Of a DNA stretch of 64,000 nucleotides, positions 1 to 9,159 are shown one piece after another; position 1 is the stretch's first letter, and every line of letters starts with the position of its first letter. The position numbers and the translations under genes were made by a program. The notes under the pieces are model-generated. The model saw only the letters and a program-made list of their open reading frames with translations. It had not been told where the DNA came from and searched no databases. The stretch is from Bog-473 sp963721585 (lineage in GTDB: Bacteria; Actinomycetota; Acidimicrobiia; Acidimicrobiales; RAAP-2). The stretch is from contig CAVRJN010000008.1 of the NCBI GenBank assembly GCA_963721585.1, positions 992,001-1,056,000 on the forward strand, in the 5' to 3' direction.

Positions 1-2
1 CA

Positions 3-1097
3 TTGCAAAGCGGTAACATCGGCTACCCGCCGCTGGCTTCCTGTGAACCGGTCGGCTTCGCGGCCATCACGATGAAACCGTGCTCCTTCGGGGATGTTCA
101 CGGTGCGCGAACGATGGTCCTCTACGGGGATTCGCACTCGGCCATGTGGTTCCAGACCGTTGACAACATCGCCATAGCTGCCCACTGGAAGTTGTGGTAT
201 CTGGGAAAGTCGGCCTGTCCTGTCGAGCTCTTGCCCATGGAGAGCCCGGGGCCCGACGGATCTGGCGAGTATTCCCAATGCGACCAATGGCACTCCTATG
301 CGATCGATCAGATCAATCGCCTGAGACCCAACGTCGTGATCGTCTCGCAGGAGTATCACCCCGCGCCCGGCGGTCGCGCCTACAGCAGTAGTCAGTGGCG
401 CGCCGGCCTGATGAGGTTCTTTTCGTCCATCACGGTGCCTGGCGTGCAGTTCGATGTCATCGGCAACATTCCGCAACTACCCATCGACCCGGTGCAGTGC
501 CTCGATGTACATCCTGACGACGTACCGGCGTGCTCTGCGCCCACGGCGAAGTCCTTGAACCCCTACGGCAAGGCCGAGGAGCAGGCTGTCCTATCGGTGG
601 GCGGTCGCTATGTCGATGTCATCCCTTGGTTCTGCTCCACGATGTGCACGGCCGTGATCGGCAAATACCAGGTCTACTTCAACCAGGCGCATCTGATGGG
701 TTCGTACGCGACCTTTCTTGGAGGTGTGATGGCTCCGGCACTGCAGCTCCCAGCCAGTAGCGATACGGCGTGGCACATAGCCCCAGAAGTCATTTTGCCG
801 AAGCACGGAAGCGTCCTCAAGGGCACCGTCCTCCTTGATGCCGGAATCAGGAGCAGCGGTAGGGGTAGGGGCAATGAGGCAAAGGTCTCATTTGTCCTGT
901 CGGGCAATGGCCAGCGCAGCCTCGTCATCGCCAACGGACATCGAACCTTATTGGGGTTTGCGGCCTACTGGAACTCTGCGATGGTCCCTAACGGGACCTA
1001 CAATCTCACAGTAAGCGCGCAAACCTCCAACGGCGGGTCCGGCACCAGCACAGGGGTCCAAGTCCAAGTGACGAATAGGGTCACTCAGACTGGATGA
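3..1097 (+). CDS. SGNH acyltransferase C-terminal part with Ig-like tail (5' truncated)
   Basis: This is the C-terminal part of an OafA/YrhL-type surface acyltransferase; the open frame runs off the left edge, so the N-terminal membrane acyltransferase-3 domain would lie outside. Residues about 36-250 form an SGNH domain: the nucleophile block GDSHS is at residues 42-46 and the late catalytic block reads N227-Q-A-H230. The homologous protein at 60269-62380 aligns through the same region (GDSHALMW, then D-R-Y-H), so an Asn replaces the usual Asp of the DxxH motif here. Residues about 262-360 are an Ig-like module with the VSFVLSGNG and YWNSAMVPNGTYNL signatures. The same module ends the GT-C proteins at 1359-3197 and 17618-19456. 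The expected role is O-acylation of an exported glycan at the outer face of the membrane; the family is clear, the substrate is not. Confidence 0.8.
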   Translation: MQSGNIGYPPLASCEPVGFAAITMKPCSFGDVHGARTMVLYGDSHSAMWFQTVDNIAIAAHWKLWYLGKSACPVELLPMESPGPDGSGEYSQCDQWHSYAIDQINRLRPNVVIVSQEYHPAPGGRAYSSSQWRAGLMRFFSSITVPGVQFDVIGNIPQLPIDPVQCLDVHPDDVPACSAPTAKSLNPYGKAEEQAVLSVGGRYVDVIPWFCSTMCTAVIGKYQVYFNQAHLMGSYATFLGGVMAPALQLPASSDTAWHIAPEVILPKHGSVLKGTVLLDAGIRSSGRGRGNEAKVSFVLSGNGQRSLVIANGHRTLLGFAAYWNSAMVPNGTYNLTVSAQTSNGGSGTSTGVQVQVTNRVTQTG

Positions 1098-1330
1098 GCG
1101 CGGCGCACCATAAACGTGAAGTGGGACGCCGAGCTATTCCTCCAGTCAACGAGAGCGACTCCAGTGACTGGTCAGCAATGGGAACTTTCTCGAGCCTCTG
1201 GCTCGTCGGTCGAGTCACCAAACCGTCGAGTGGCGATCGCGCCACGAGACCCCTCCTTCACCCCACAGCAAGTGTCGGCGAAGGAGCCGGCGACCGCGGC
1301 CATCTCCTGTAACGGCATGGACTGGACCAG

Positions 1331-3311
1331 CCAGGCAGAGCCGATCCGCGGACGGGATCTAGTTGTCGACCTTGATGGTGATGCCGCGGCTGTAGCCGGT
1401 CTTGCCGACGTGGTTGGTAGCCCTGCTTTGCAGCGTGTAGGTGCCGTTGGGGACGCTTTTTGTGTTCCAGAACGCCAGGAGTCCGGCGTAATAGGTGGGC
1501 GAGGCCCTGGCGATGACCGTCTTGGCGTAGGACCCACCGCTGAGCACGAACTGGACCTTGGTGATCCCATACCCGTAGGAGCTCGCCGAGGCCCCGAGGG
1601 TGGCCGTCGCGCTGAGGGTCGCCCCGTTCTTGGGGACGAGCACGGCGGTGACCGGCAGCGTGAAGTAGTAGAGCACGAGTGCCGGCCCATTGAACTGTTT
1701 GTATTCCTCGGGCGCATAACCGTCTTGTATGAGAGTTCTTTCGAAACGCGTGACGCCGGGTACGCTGCCGTCATTGACGACCCACACTCGATTGGGAAAG
1801 TCAGCTGTCGAATACGGATGCAGCGAGAGGTCAAATCCTTCGACATAGCGCTGCGTAACGCCGAGCTGGGGCCAGAGACGTATGTGCCGTTTGTCGTTCG
1901 CCATGTAGTACTGAACGACCGACGTGATGGCGTGGTCTGGTATGGCGATGACGTCCCCGCTTTGGACGTGTTGGGCTACGTAGCGGGCCGGACTCTCCAG
2001 ATCCTCCTGTAGAGCTGAGGCCGAGGCGAGATAGCCGATGACGAGCAGGACGACTGCGGCAGCGCCGACGGTCGCCATTATTCGGCTCCGCCGTTTGGTG
2101 TTTGCCGTCCGATCCGAAGCGCGGGACGGGTCGAGGGACCCTGGGAACGCGCGCACACAAATGAAGGCCGCCAGTAGGGCCACTCCGGGCGCCGATGCAG
2201 AGACATATCGAACCGAATAGATCGGATGGACGAACGAGGCAATGGACAGAATCACGGTGGGAATGACCGCCCAGCCGATCATGAGGGCAAGGATGTCCCG
2301 GTCACGACTGACCTGCTCGACGAGGACAGCGCGCACGTCGCGATCCCAGAGAACGGCGAGTTTGACAACAACGAGTACCACGATGGCGACCACGACCAGG
2401 TTGTAGAACTCACCGATCACGGGGCCTCGGACCTCTGCGAGCAGACGGCTCTCGGTCGACTCCTGTGCGATCCAGTTCACCTGGCCCACTTCTCTGATGC
2501 AAAGGGCAACCCATGCACCGGAGGCGACGACGAGGACAACAACAGGTGCAAGACCGGGCCGCAGGCGTTGCACAATCAGCTCCGGGCGCACCACCAACAC
2601 ACAGAAGAGCATTGAGAGCGGGGCCAGCAATGCGAACAACTGCATCGCCGTGGCGAGCAACGCCAGAATGCTGAACGTCCACAACCACCGAGCACGAGAG
2701 TCGTCGAGCCATTTGAACAAGGAAACGGCACAGAGCGCCACCAAAAGGGTGCTGAGTTCATAGGGTCGCGCGTTCAGGGACTTCTCGACGAGAATCGTGC
2801 TGGCGGCTGTGACAACGGCAGCGATGATGCCGCACCATCTCCCCGCGACGCGCAGGCCGGTCCAGCCGACCACGACGATCGTCCCGAAGTATGCGAACAG
2901 CGACAGCGCCCGCACCCATGCGATGTTCCCCCAGACGGACAGCCAGAAGTGCACGATCACGTAGTACGGCAACAAGACCAGATCGACGTGCTGTGATTGC
3001 GCCCAGAGGTTCGACCACGAGAGGTGAGCCGAATAGAGGGTGGCACCTTCATCGGCGAACATCGATGTTCCGAGCCATGGCAAAAGACCCAGTGAGGCCG
3101 CCACGGCGATGGCGACGACCACGCGCCTTCCTGCGGGATCAGGAGCCACCGTGCTCGTTGGGTTGGACCCGGGTGCGACCCCCGAATGGATTTTCACGTC
3201 TTCGACCTTGACTCCCGCCAGCCCACCCCTGAGACGATCCTCATCACCAGCTATGCAACATCTAGCACAAAGGCGACGCGAGCTCCGTGCGCCTCATGGG
3301 TAATGCCCGGT
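1331..3311. repeat. 1,981-bp direct repeat, copy A
   Basis: This segment is repeated in the same orientation at 17590-19570 (constant offset 16,259). Comparing the two by eye I find a single difference, A at 1878 against G at 18137, a silent change in an Arg codon of the minus-strand gene. Identity stops abruptly at both ends (1330/17589 and 3311-3312/19570-19571). The unit carries one whole GT-C gene plus 28 bases after its stop and 114 bases before its start. I see no transposase, terminal inverted repeat or target-site duplication. Confidence 0.95.
1359..3197 (-). CDS. GT-C family (PMT/ArnT-like) glycosyltransferase with C-terminal Ig-like domain, copy A
   Basis: A 612-residue polytopic membrane protein. 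An N-terminal cytoplasmic stretch is followed by a first membrane helix and then an exported loop with the acidic pair D49-E50 (sequence FADEGATLY), the hallmark of GT39/GT83 polyprenyl-phosphate-sugar-dependent glycosyltransferases. Many hydrophobic segments follow up to about residue 390, then an extracytoplasmic region. Residues about 515-612 form an Ig-like module (KVQFVLSGGSYAKTVIA, then WNTKSVPNGTYTLQS) homologous to the repeats of the beta-helix protein at 9160-12366. The likely role is transfer of a lipid-linked sugar to a protein or glycan at the outer face. The protein is identical to the one at 17618-19456. The ATG start at 3197 is followed directly by a basic N terminus. Donor and acceptor cannot be read from sequence. 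Confidence 0.85.
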   Translation of the reverse strand: MKIHSGVAPGSNPTSTVAPDPAGRRVVVAIAVAASLGLLPWLGTSMFADEGATLYSAHLSWSNLWAQSQHVDLVLLPYYVIVHFWLSVWGNIAWVRALSLFAYFGTIVVVGWTGLRVAGRWCGIIAAVVTAASTILVEKSLNARPYELSTLLVALCAVSLFKWLDDSRARWLWTFSILALLATAMQLFALLAPLSMLFCVLVVRPELIVQRLRPGLAPVVVLVVASGAWVALCIREVGQVNWIAQESTESRLLAEVRGPVIGEFYNLVVVAIVVLVVVKLAVLWDRDVRAVLVEQVSRDRDILALMIGWAVIPTVILSIASFVHPIYSVRYVSASAPGVALLAAFICVRAFPGSLDPSRASDRTANTKRRSRIMATVGAAAVVLLVIGYLASASALQEDLESPARYVAQHVQSGDVIAIPDHAITSVVQYYMANDKRHIRLWPQLGVTQRYVEGFDLSLHPYSTADFPNRVWVVNDGSVPGVTRFERTLIQDGYAPEEYKQFNGPALVLYYFTLPVTAVLVPKNGATLSATATLGASASSYGYGITKVQFVLSGGSYAKTVIARASPTYYAGLLAFWNTKSVPNGTYTLQSRATNHVGKTGYSRGITIKVDN

Positions 3312-3704
3312 TCGGGACGTCTCTTCGCGGATGGGGTCGACGGACGCTCCTGAACCCTTCGTGCGGGTTCTATTGCACTGACGGACGGGTTGAGTTGGTC
3401 GCAAGAGATCGGATCGCGACGTGCCTGGTCGCGCCCGTCGCCACCGCCGTGATCTCTGCCTCGCCCTCACCTCGAGCAGAGGGTGCCTCAGCAGTCGCCG
3501 CTGCTACAGGCTCGCCCGGTATGGCCTGACACTGACCGCCACGGATCCGTCGACTGTCAGAGTGAAAGGTTCGCTCCGCGACCTCTTCTCAGACCACCGA
3601 CCTAAGGTATCGACTCCGGCCCGGCCCACTGGATCGCCTGGCTGCGTCGATCGCTATAAGTCCATCGGGTATCATGCCTCCGCGACTGGGGGCAGCACCG
3701 GGAT
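3198..3704. other. Intergenic region between divergent glycosyltransferase genes
   Basis: Positions 3198-3311 belong to the duplicated unit and should hold the promoter of the minus-strand GT-C gene, since the same 114 bases precede copy B. Positions 3312-3704 should hold the promoter of the GT4 gene. I see no convincing coding frame, RNA gene or strong terminator. Confidence 0.5.
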
Positions 3705-4835
3705 ATGAGGGCAGGGGCGTTGGTCGGCAGACGGCTACTCACGGTCGCCGATGACCTGAGCGCGGTCGGCGGGGCCGAGATCGCGCAGCTGAGAGTGGTC
3801 GCAGGACTGGCGTCGAGAGGCTGGGCCGTCGACCTACTGTACGTCAGCCGGGGAGACCTGTGGCCGCGGTGGAGCGAGTGTGCCTCGAGTACACGTACCA
3901 TCCCGACCTCTCGGTTGCAACGAACCGCACCCGTCCGTAGCGGTCTTGGAACCGTGGGCACGTCGATTGACATCATGCGCAGCGACGCACAGGTCCTCTA
4001 CTTGCACAATCCCGGCGATCTGCCGGCCGCCCTCATAGCGTCACGGGTGAAGCGGGTTCCCGTCGCGGTCCACCTGCACCTTCCGCCTCCCTTTCGTCAG
4101 CCGAAATGGTTGAACAACCTCATCAGGAAGGCCGACGTTGTGATCACTCCCTCCACCGACACGGCAGAGCGATGGGTGCAGGTCGCCGGCCTGTCTGACG
4201 ACCCCAACCGGGTGTCGGTGATCCCCACCGGGATCGACACCGACCGCTTCGTCCCCCTGGCCGACGAGGACCGTGACGAGGAGCGTCGGGCCCTCGGCAT
4301 CGACCCACGTGTCCCCATGATTCTCTACGCCGGCCGGGTGGATCCGACCAAGGGGCTGACTCATCTCCTCGAGGCCCTGCGCCGAATGGAGCAGCGCGCC
4401 AACCTGGTGGTGTGCGGCGCCGGTGCCGATCCTGGCTACGTCGGCACACTGCAGAGCGAGTCCAGCGGCATGGACGTCACCTGGCTCGACCGACGGCTGG
4501 ACGTGACGTCCTTGTTGGCCGCGGCCGATCTGGTGGTGCTGCCCAGCCTGGTTGCCGAGACCCAGGGGATGGTCGTGATCGAAGCGATGTCCTGCGGGAC
4601 GCCGGCGGTCGCCTCCGCTGTGGGGGGGCTCCCCGAGACGCTGGCTGCCTTTCCCGACCACCTGGTGCCTCCCGGCGATGCTGTGGCCCTGGCCGGAGCC
4701 ATCGATCGGCTGATCGGCTGGCGGTGCCACTCCCCTGCGCTAGGCGACGACTCTCGCCAGTGGGTGGTTGACCATCTCCCCCTAGACCGGACAGTCGGGG
4801 CGGTGTCCGCGCTCTTGGCCGAACTCGAGCGTTGA
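3705..4835 (+). CDS. Glycosyltransferase family 4
   Basis: A 376-residue cytoplasmic GT-B fold enzyme. The N-terminal domain opens with LLTVADDLSAVGGAEIAQL, the usual Gly-rich acceptor-side start. The C-terminal nucleotide-sugar domain starts near residue 205 (MILYAGRVDPTKGL). The retaining-enzyme E-x7-E motif is visible as E285-TQGMVVI-E293, followed by AMSCGTPAVAS. These features are diagnostic of GT4 retaining transferases that use nucleotide-diphosphate sugars. The protein lacks membrane helices and would act on a lipid-linked intermediate at the inner face, upstream of the GT-C enzymes around it. The first ATG (3705) gives a normal family length. The specific sugar is unknown. Confidence 0.9.
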   Translation: MRAGALVGRRLLTVADDLSAVGGAEIAQLRVVAGLASRGWAVDLLYVSRGDLWPRWSECASSTRTIPTSRLQRTAPVRSGLGTVGTSIDIMRSDAQVLYLHNPGDLPAALIASRVKRVPVAVHLHLPPPFRQPKWLNNLIRKADVVITPSTDTAERWVQVAGLSDDPNRVSVIPTGIDTDRFVPLADEDRDEERRALGIDPRVPMILYAGRVDPTKGLTHLLEALRRMEQRANLVVCGAGADPGYVGTLQSESSGMDVTWLDRRLDVTSLLAAADLVVLPSLVAETQGMVVIEAMSCGTPAVASAVGGLPETLAAFPDHLVPPGDAVALAGAIDRLIGWRCHSPALGDDSRQWVVDHLPLDRTVGAVSALLAELER

Positions 4836-4927
4836 CTGCGCATGCCGCTTTCTCCACCAAACCAAATCAACAGTTGTAGGACGCCATTGAGCCTGGACCT
4901 ATTCGACCGCCCCATTGCTAGGCGAAA

Positions 4928-6835
4928 TCAGTGATTCCAGTTAGCCCACAGTGAGAACTGACCTGACGACGCCCTCGGAGGGCCGAGGGCGTCGGTGAAC
5001 AGCTCCATGGCCTGACCACTTCCAGGTTCTGAGCGATCAACGATGACTAAACCAATGTCATATTCGGACAGTGTGATCCGGGTCATGGACACCAACTTGG
5101 GGCCCAACGGCGACGGCAGGCCGGCAAGGACCAGTTGTAGGGCCGATGGACCGAAAAAGCGAGTCGTCACTTGGGCTCCGTTCGGGTCCGTGGCGTGCGC
5201 GTAGCCCCCGACTAGGCGAAATCTGTACCCGGCATCCATCTGCCACGTGAGCGGCTGCGTAGTGAGGCCCGTAGGATACGGGTAGGTGATGGTTGCCGGA
5301 TCCCCAGCCGGTATGGCCGTGCGCAGTGCTCTCGGCAGCGTCGACTCCCGTGCCGACGTCGCGTAGGGCCACTGAGGGAGCTGAGTGACGACCAGCGCTG
5401 CCACGACTGCAGCGGCGAAGACACGGCTCGTCAACCACGCGGGTCGTGCTCGGTGCCGTTGCATATCGTCCAGGCCAAAGGCGATCATTGCCGCCAAGCA
5501 CCCGGACACCTCTAATGAGAATCGAGACGGCAGGACATTCTTGATGAGAGGGGCGTGCGCCAAGAGTAGGAACGGTAGAGGGAAATTGGTGGACCTAGCA
5601 TCGACAACCAGATAAGAACCCATCGAGAGCACCGCAGAGGCTAAGAACAACGCGGATGCCAGCTGCATCCGTGGGCTGCGTCGAGAGCGCCACACGAGAA
5701 AGCCGACTAGGGCGAGGACCAAGACGCCGATGTAGCCATCGAACTCATCGGGATTACTGCCGACCAGACCGAACGGGCCGGTGCTCACTGGGTGAGCCCC
5801 CACCATCAGACGGTCGCCGAGGGATCGCATTCCAAGTGAGACATGCTGCAGGGGTCCGGGAACGAAGAAGTTGAGCAGATCGTTTACGTAGGGGGTGTCA
5901 ACGGAGGATACGCCGGACGTTTCATGCTGAGGGCCAGCGACCAACATCCACACGGGATACGCGAGGAGTGCGACGGCGAGCGGGACTGCGACTACGAGCG
6001 GTCGTACCATGGCATCCGCCATCTCTCGGATTCTGCGCGGATGGCGAACCGCGATGCAGACGAGAGCCACGACGCAGATGATGACCGTGTCGACGAGTAC
6101 CTCTTGGGAAATGAGGTATTGAGCGACGACGAGCAGTCCTAGCTGGAGCCCGAGTCGCCAAGGCGGTCCCTTGCGCTGCAGGATGGACACGAGGGTCAAC
6201 GCGATGAAGGGCGGCAGTGGTACGAACGTGAAGACCAGGTGATCGGATCCCTGGCCCACCATGTACGGCGAGAAGCCATAGACGAGGCCACCCAGCGCCG
6301 CACCTGGGAGCCACACCTCCCACTGGCGCAAGACGACGAAGGCCGCCGTGGCCGAAATGGGCATGGCCAGCACCATGAGGACGTTGGTACTGACCAGCGG
6401 ACTGAACGCCTCCGTCAACGGAGCGCCGATCAACCCGAGGAGCGGGCTTGCGGTATTTTGAGCCAGGTTCACGCCGGTCGGCGCAAACATGGCGTTGGTG
6501 AAGAAGGGATTCAACCCATGAGCGATCGCGTGGGGTACCCAACCAATGAACCACGCCGAGAGTACGTAGTCCCCCGTCCGACCGAACAACCGGTCAGAGA
6601 TTCCCGGGAATACGGGCCAATAGGCGATGAGCCCGAGCACCAGGTACGTCGCGACGACTACTGCCACCGGCACGCCTCGACGCCACATGGGAGACGGCTG
6701 GGCATGTTGATCTTCTTGTGCTGGCGTAGCGATCGCCTCCATGGTTGCCGTTCTGTTCCCTCCTGCCGAACGTTCGCAGTGCGCGCGGTGACGATACCTT
6801 GAAGCTCCCGGAAGCATCGGAATATCGCTGGTCAA
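4928..6835 (-). CDS. Polytopic GT-C-like membrane protein, tandem paralogue 1
   Basis: A 635-residue membrane protein with a hydrophilic N terminus (about 50 residues), many hydrophobic segments to about residue 480 and a C-terminal exported domain. The first exported loop (FPGISDRLFGRTGDYVLSAWFIGW, then HGLNPFFTNAMFAPTGVNL) has the Asp-containing layout of GT-C glycosyltransferases and YfhO-like proteins, so a role with lipid-linked sugars is likely but unproven. It has a tandem paralogue at 7021-8934 that is almost identical at DNA level over 5624-6685, while the C-terminal domain is clearly diverged. A more distant relative lies at 21521-23464. An ATG further in (about 6741, MEAIATPAQ) is an alternative start that would remove an atypical leader. 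Confidence 0.75.
   Translation of the reverse strand: MTSDIPMLPGASRYRHRAHCERSAGGNRTATMEAIATPAQEDQHAQPSPMWRRGVPVAVVVATYLVLGLIAYWPVFPGISDRLFGRTGDYVLSAWFIGWVPHAIAHGLNPFFTNAMFAPTGVNLAQNTASPLLGLIGAPLTEAFSPLVSTNVLMVLAMPISATAAFVVLRQWEVWLPGAALGGLVYGFSPYMVGQGSDHLVFTFVPLPPFIALTLVSILQRKGPPWRLGLQLGLLVVAQYLISQEVLVDTVIICVVALVCIAVRHPRRIREMADAMVRPLVVAVPLAVALLAYPVWMLVAGPQHETSGVSSVDTPYVNDLLNFFVPGPLQHVSLGMRSLGDRLMVGAHPVSTGPFGLVGSNPDEFDGYIGVLVLALVGFLVWRSRRSPRMQLASALFLASAVLSMGSYLVVDARSTNFPLPFLLLAHAPLIKNVLPSRFSLEVSGCLAAMIAFGLDDMQRHRARPAWLTSRVFAAAVVAALVVTQLPQWPYATSARESTLPRALRTAIPAGDPATITYPYPTGLTTQPLTWQMDAGYRFRLVGGYAHATDPNGAQVTTRFFGPSALQLVLAGLPSPLGPKLVSMTRITLSEYDIGLVIVDRSEPGSGQAMELFTDALGPPRASSGQFSLWANWNH
5624..6685. 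repeat. Homology block shared by tandem GT-C-like paralogues, copy 1
   Basis: This block of about 1.06 kb matches 7795-8853 (offset 2171, falling to 2168 after a 3-base indel). Long stretches are identical at DNA level, interrupted by short patches where several codons differ. The patches lie in the regions encoding GDRLMVGAHPV, HETSGVSSVDTPYV, GQGSDHLVFTF and SDRLFGRTGDYVLS. Outside the block the two genes diverge quickly. The pattern suggests recent duplication or gene conversion with retained or selected differences. Confidence 0.85.
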
Positions 6836-7020
6836 CGCCGGAATGCGGTCACTTCTCGTCGCGCTGTCCGCTCATGTAGGCATCCCTGGGACCCGCCTGA
6901 ACATAGACGTGCACCGCCGAGGTACAGACTGACCCACCGAGCTTGGCGGGGTCAAAGCAATCCTGCACGTTCTCCGGTACTCGACCTACGGTCGCTTTGG
7001 CGCCAACATGTCGTGCAATT

Positions 7021-8934
7021 TTATGACCCTGTATTCGGCGAGGTCTGTGATGCCGGCCAGTTGGCCCAGAGTGAAAACTCGCCTGAAGAGACCTTCGGAG
7101 GGCCGAGAGCGTCGGAGAACAGCTCCATGACCGGGCCGCTTCCAGATTCTGCACGGTCGACGATAACCAATCGAACGTCGTACTTGGACAGGGTCCTGCG
7201 GGTAGTGGACACGAGCTTCGAGCTGAACCGCAAGGGTGGCCCGTACGGGCTGAGCACCAACGTAAAACCTCCTGCTTGGCCGACGAGGAACCGCTGCAGC
7301 CCCGATGGGTCCATGAGGGGTGGGTACAACACATTGGCTCCGTTCCTGCCCGCACCGCGCGCGTATCCTCCAAGGAGGCGAAAGCTGTACCTGCTGTCCA
7401 TCTGCCATGACAAGGGTTCCGAGGTGGGAGCGTTGAGCGGGGTGGAATACGGATAGGTGATCGTCACCGGATCTCCTGGAGGGATAGCCGAGCGCAACGC
7501 CGCAGGAAATGACGATTCCTGTCCCGGTGTCGAATATGGCCATCGCGGCAGTTGGGTGAACGCAAGGATCGCGATGAAGGCGCCGGCGAGGACGCGGCTC
7601 GTTAACCATTGGGGCCGTGGTCGGGAGCGCTGTAGATCATCCAAGCCGAAGGCGATCATCGCCGCCAGGCAGGCGGATACTTCCAATGACAACCGTCCAG
7701 GCAGGATGTTTTCAACAAGGGGAATATGGGCGAGAAGAAGGAACGGAAGCTTAAGGTGCGTCGAGTGAGCATTGATCACCAGGTAGGGTCCGAGCGAGAG
7801 CACCGCAGAGGCTAAGAACAACACGGATGCCAGCTGCATCCGTGGGCTGCGTCGAGAGCGCCACACGAGAAATCCGACTAGGGCGAGGACCAAGACGCCG
7901 ATGTAGCCATCGAACTCGGTCGGATTGCTGCCGATCGCGAATGATCCCAATCTCACAGGGTTGGGTCCCGCCATCAGGCGTTCGCCGAGGGATCGCATTC
8001 CAAGTGAGACATGCTGCAGAGGTCCGGGAACGAAGAAGTTGAGCAGATCGTTCTGGTAGGCATTCACCACGGGATTTGCGCGGGTCGTTTCATGCTGAGG
8101 GCCAGCGACCAACATCCACACGGGATACGCGAGGAGTGCGACGGCGAGCGGGACTGCGACTACGAGCGGTCGTACCATGGCATCCGCCATCTCTCGGATT
8201 CTGCGCGGATGGCGAACCGCGATGCAGACGAGAGCCACGACGCAGATGATGACCGTGTCGACGAGTACCTCTTGGGAAATGAGGTATTGAGCGACGACGA
8301 GCAGTCCTAGCTGGAGCCCGAGTCGCCAAGGCGGTCCCTTGCGCTGCAGGATGGACACGAGGGTCAACGCGATGAAGGGCGGCAGTGGTACGAAGGTCAG
8401 GAACGCATGGCTGATTCCCTGGCCCACCATGTACGGCGAGAAGCCATAGACGAGGCCACCCAGCGCCGCACCTGGGAGCCACACCTCCCACTGGCGCAAG
8501 ACGACGAAGGCCGCCGTGGCCGAAATGGGCATGGCCAGCACCATGAGGACGTTGGTACTGACCAGCGGACTGAACGCCTCCGTCAACGGAGCGCCGATCA
8601 ACCCGAGGAGCGGGCTTGCGGTATTTTGAGCCAGATTCACGCCGGTCGGCACAAACATGGCGTTGGTGAAGAAGGGATTCAACCCATGAGCGATCGCGTG
8701 GGGTACCCAACCAATGAACCACGCCGACTGGACGTAATCGTCCGTCTGTCCGAACAACCGGTGAGAGATTCCCGGGAATACGGGCCAATAGGCGATGAGC
8801 CCGAGCACCAGGTACGTCGCGACGACTACTGCCACCGGCACGCCTCGACGCCATGCAGGAAGCACTTCGGTGTTGCGCTGGGCCAGTTGGCGGCTTGGCA
8901 CCTGTCCCAAAGTTCCTGACGACTCACGCATCAT
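7021..8934 (-). CDS. Polytopic GT-C-like membrane protein, tandem paralogue 2
   Basis: A 637-residue membrane protein arranged like its neighbour at 4928-6835: hydrophilic N terminus, many hydrophobic segments, then an exported C-terminal domain. The central membrane region is nearly identical to the neighbour, while N and C termini are diverged. The first exported loop reads FPGISHRLFGQTDDYVQSAWF, so the acidic residues of the loop are rearranged relative to paralogue 1 (DD in place of GD). The shared HGLNPFFTNAMF and PTGVNLAQNT segments are kept. Both genes sit between a GT4 gene and a secreted beta-helix gene, which supports a glycan-export role. The start at 8934 gives MMRESSGTLGQ. Function beyond GT-C-like is inference. 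Confidence 0.75.
   Translation of the reverse strand: MMRESSGTLGQVPSRQLAQRNTEVLPAWRRGVPVAVVVATYLVLGLIAYWPVFPGISHRLFGQTDDYVQSAWFIGWVPHAIAHGLNPFFTNAMFVPTGVNLAQNTASPLLGLIGAPLTEAFSPLVSTNVLMVLAMPISATAAFVVLRQWEVWLPGAALGGLVYGFSPYMVGQGISHAFLTFVPLPPFIALTLVSILQRKGPPWRLGLQLGLLVVAQYLISQEVLVDTVIICVVALVCIAVRHPRRIREMADAMVRPLVVAVPLAVALLAYPVWMLVAGPQHETTRANPVVNAYQNDLLNFFVPGPLQHVSLGMRSLGERLMAGPNPVRLGSFAIGSNPTEFDGYIGVLVLALVGFLVWRSRRSPRMQLASVLFLASAVLSLGPYLVINAHSTHLKLPFLLLAHIPLVENILPGRLSLEVSACLAAMIAFGLDDLQRSRPRPQWLTSRVLAGAFIAILAFTQLPRWPYSTPGQESSFPAALRSAIPPGDPVTITYPYSTPLNAPTSEPLSWQMDSRYSFRLLGGYARGAGRNGANVLYPPLMDPSGLQRFLVGQAGGFTLVLSPYGPPLRFSSKLVSTTRRTLSKYDVRLVIVDRAESGSGPVMELFSDALGPPKVSSGEFSLWANWPASQTSPNTGS
7795..8853. 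repeat. Homology block shared by tandem GT-C-like paralogues, copy 2
   Basis: This is the partner of 5624-6685. The match stops sharply on both sides: before 7795 (5623 T against 7794 G), and after 8853, where copy 1 continues CATGG and copy 2 TGCAG. It is in the same orientation as copy 1, so recombination between the two would delete one gene and leave a hybrid. Confidence 0.85.
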
Positions 8935-9159
8935 GGTGTCAGGGACCCTTTACCTCCGCTCAAGGCAATTCTGTTCGGACGGCGAGCCGCTCATGACCCA
9001 CATCGACTATCCGGGTGGACAACTCCGCCCGCGCCAATAATCCGGGGCGCACCATGAGCTCCATGTCGAGCCCCCAGGGATTTTACATGCCACCACTCCT
9101 GAAACGGAGTAGCATTCAGACCGTACCAGAGTCACTTTGGTCGGGAATGGCAGGGTTCC

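Noticed and set aside
1116..2012. A 298-residue plus-strand open frame over the end of the duplicated GT-C gene
   Set aside because: The opposite strand has a clear membrane enzyme with an Ig-like domain; the frame is duplicated only because the repeat is.
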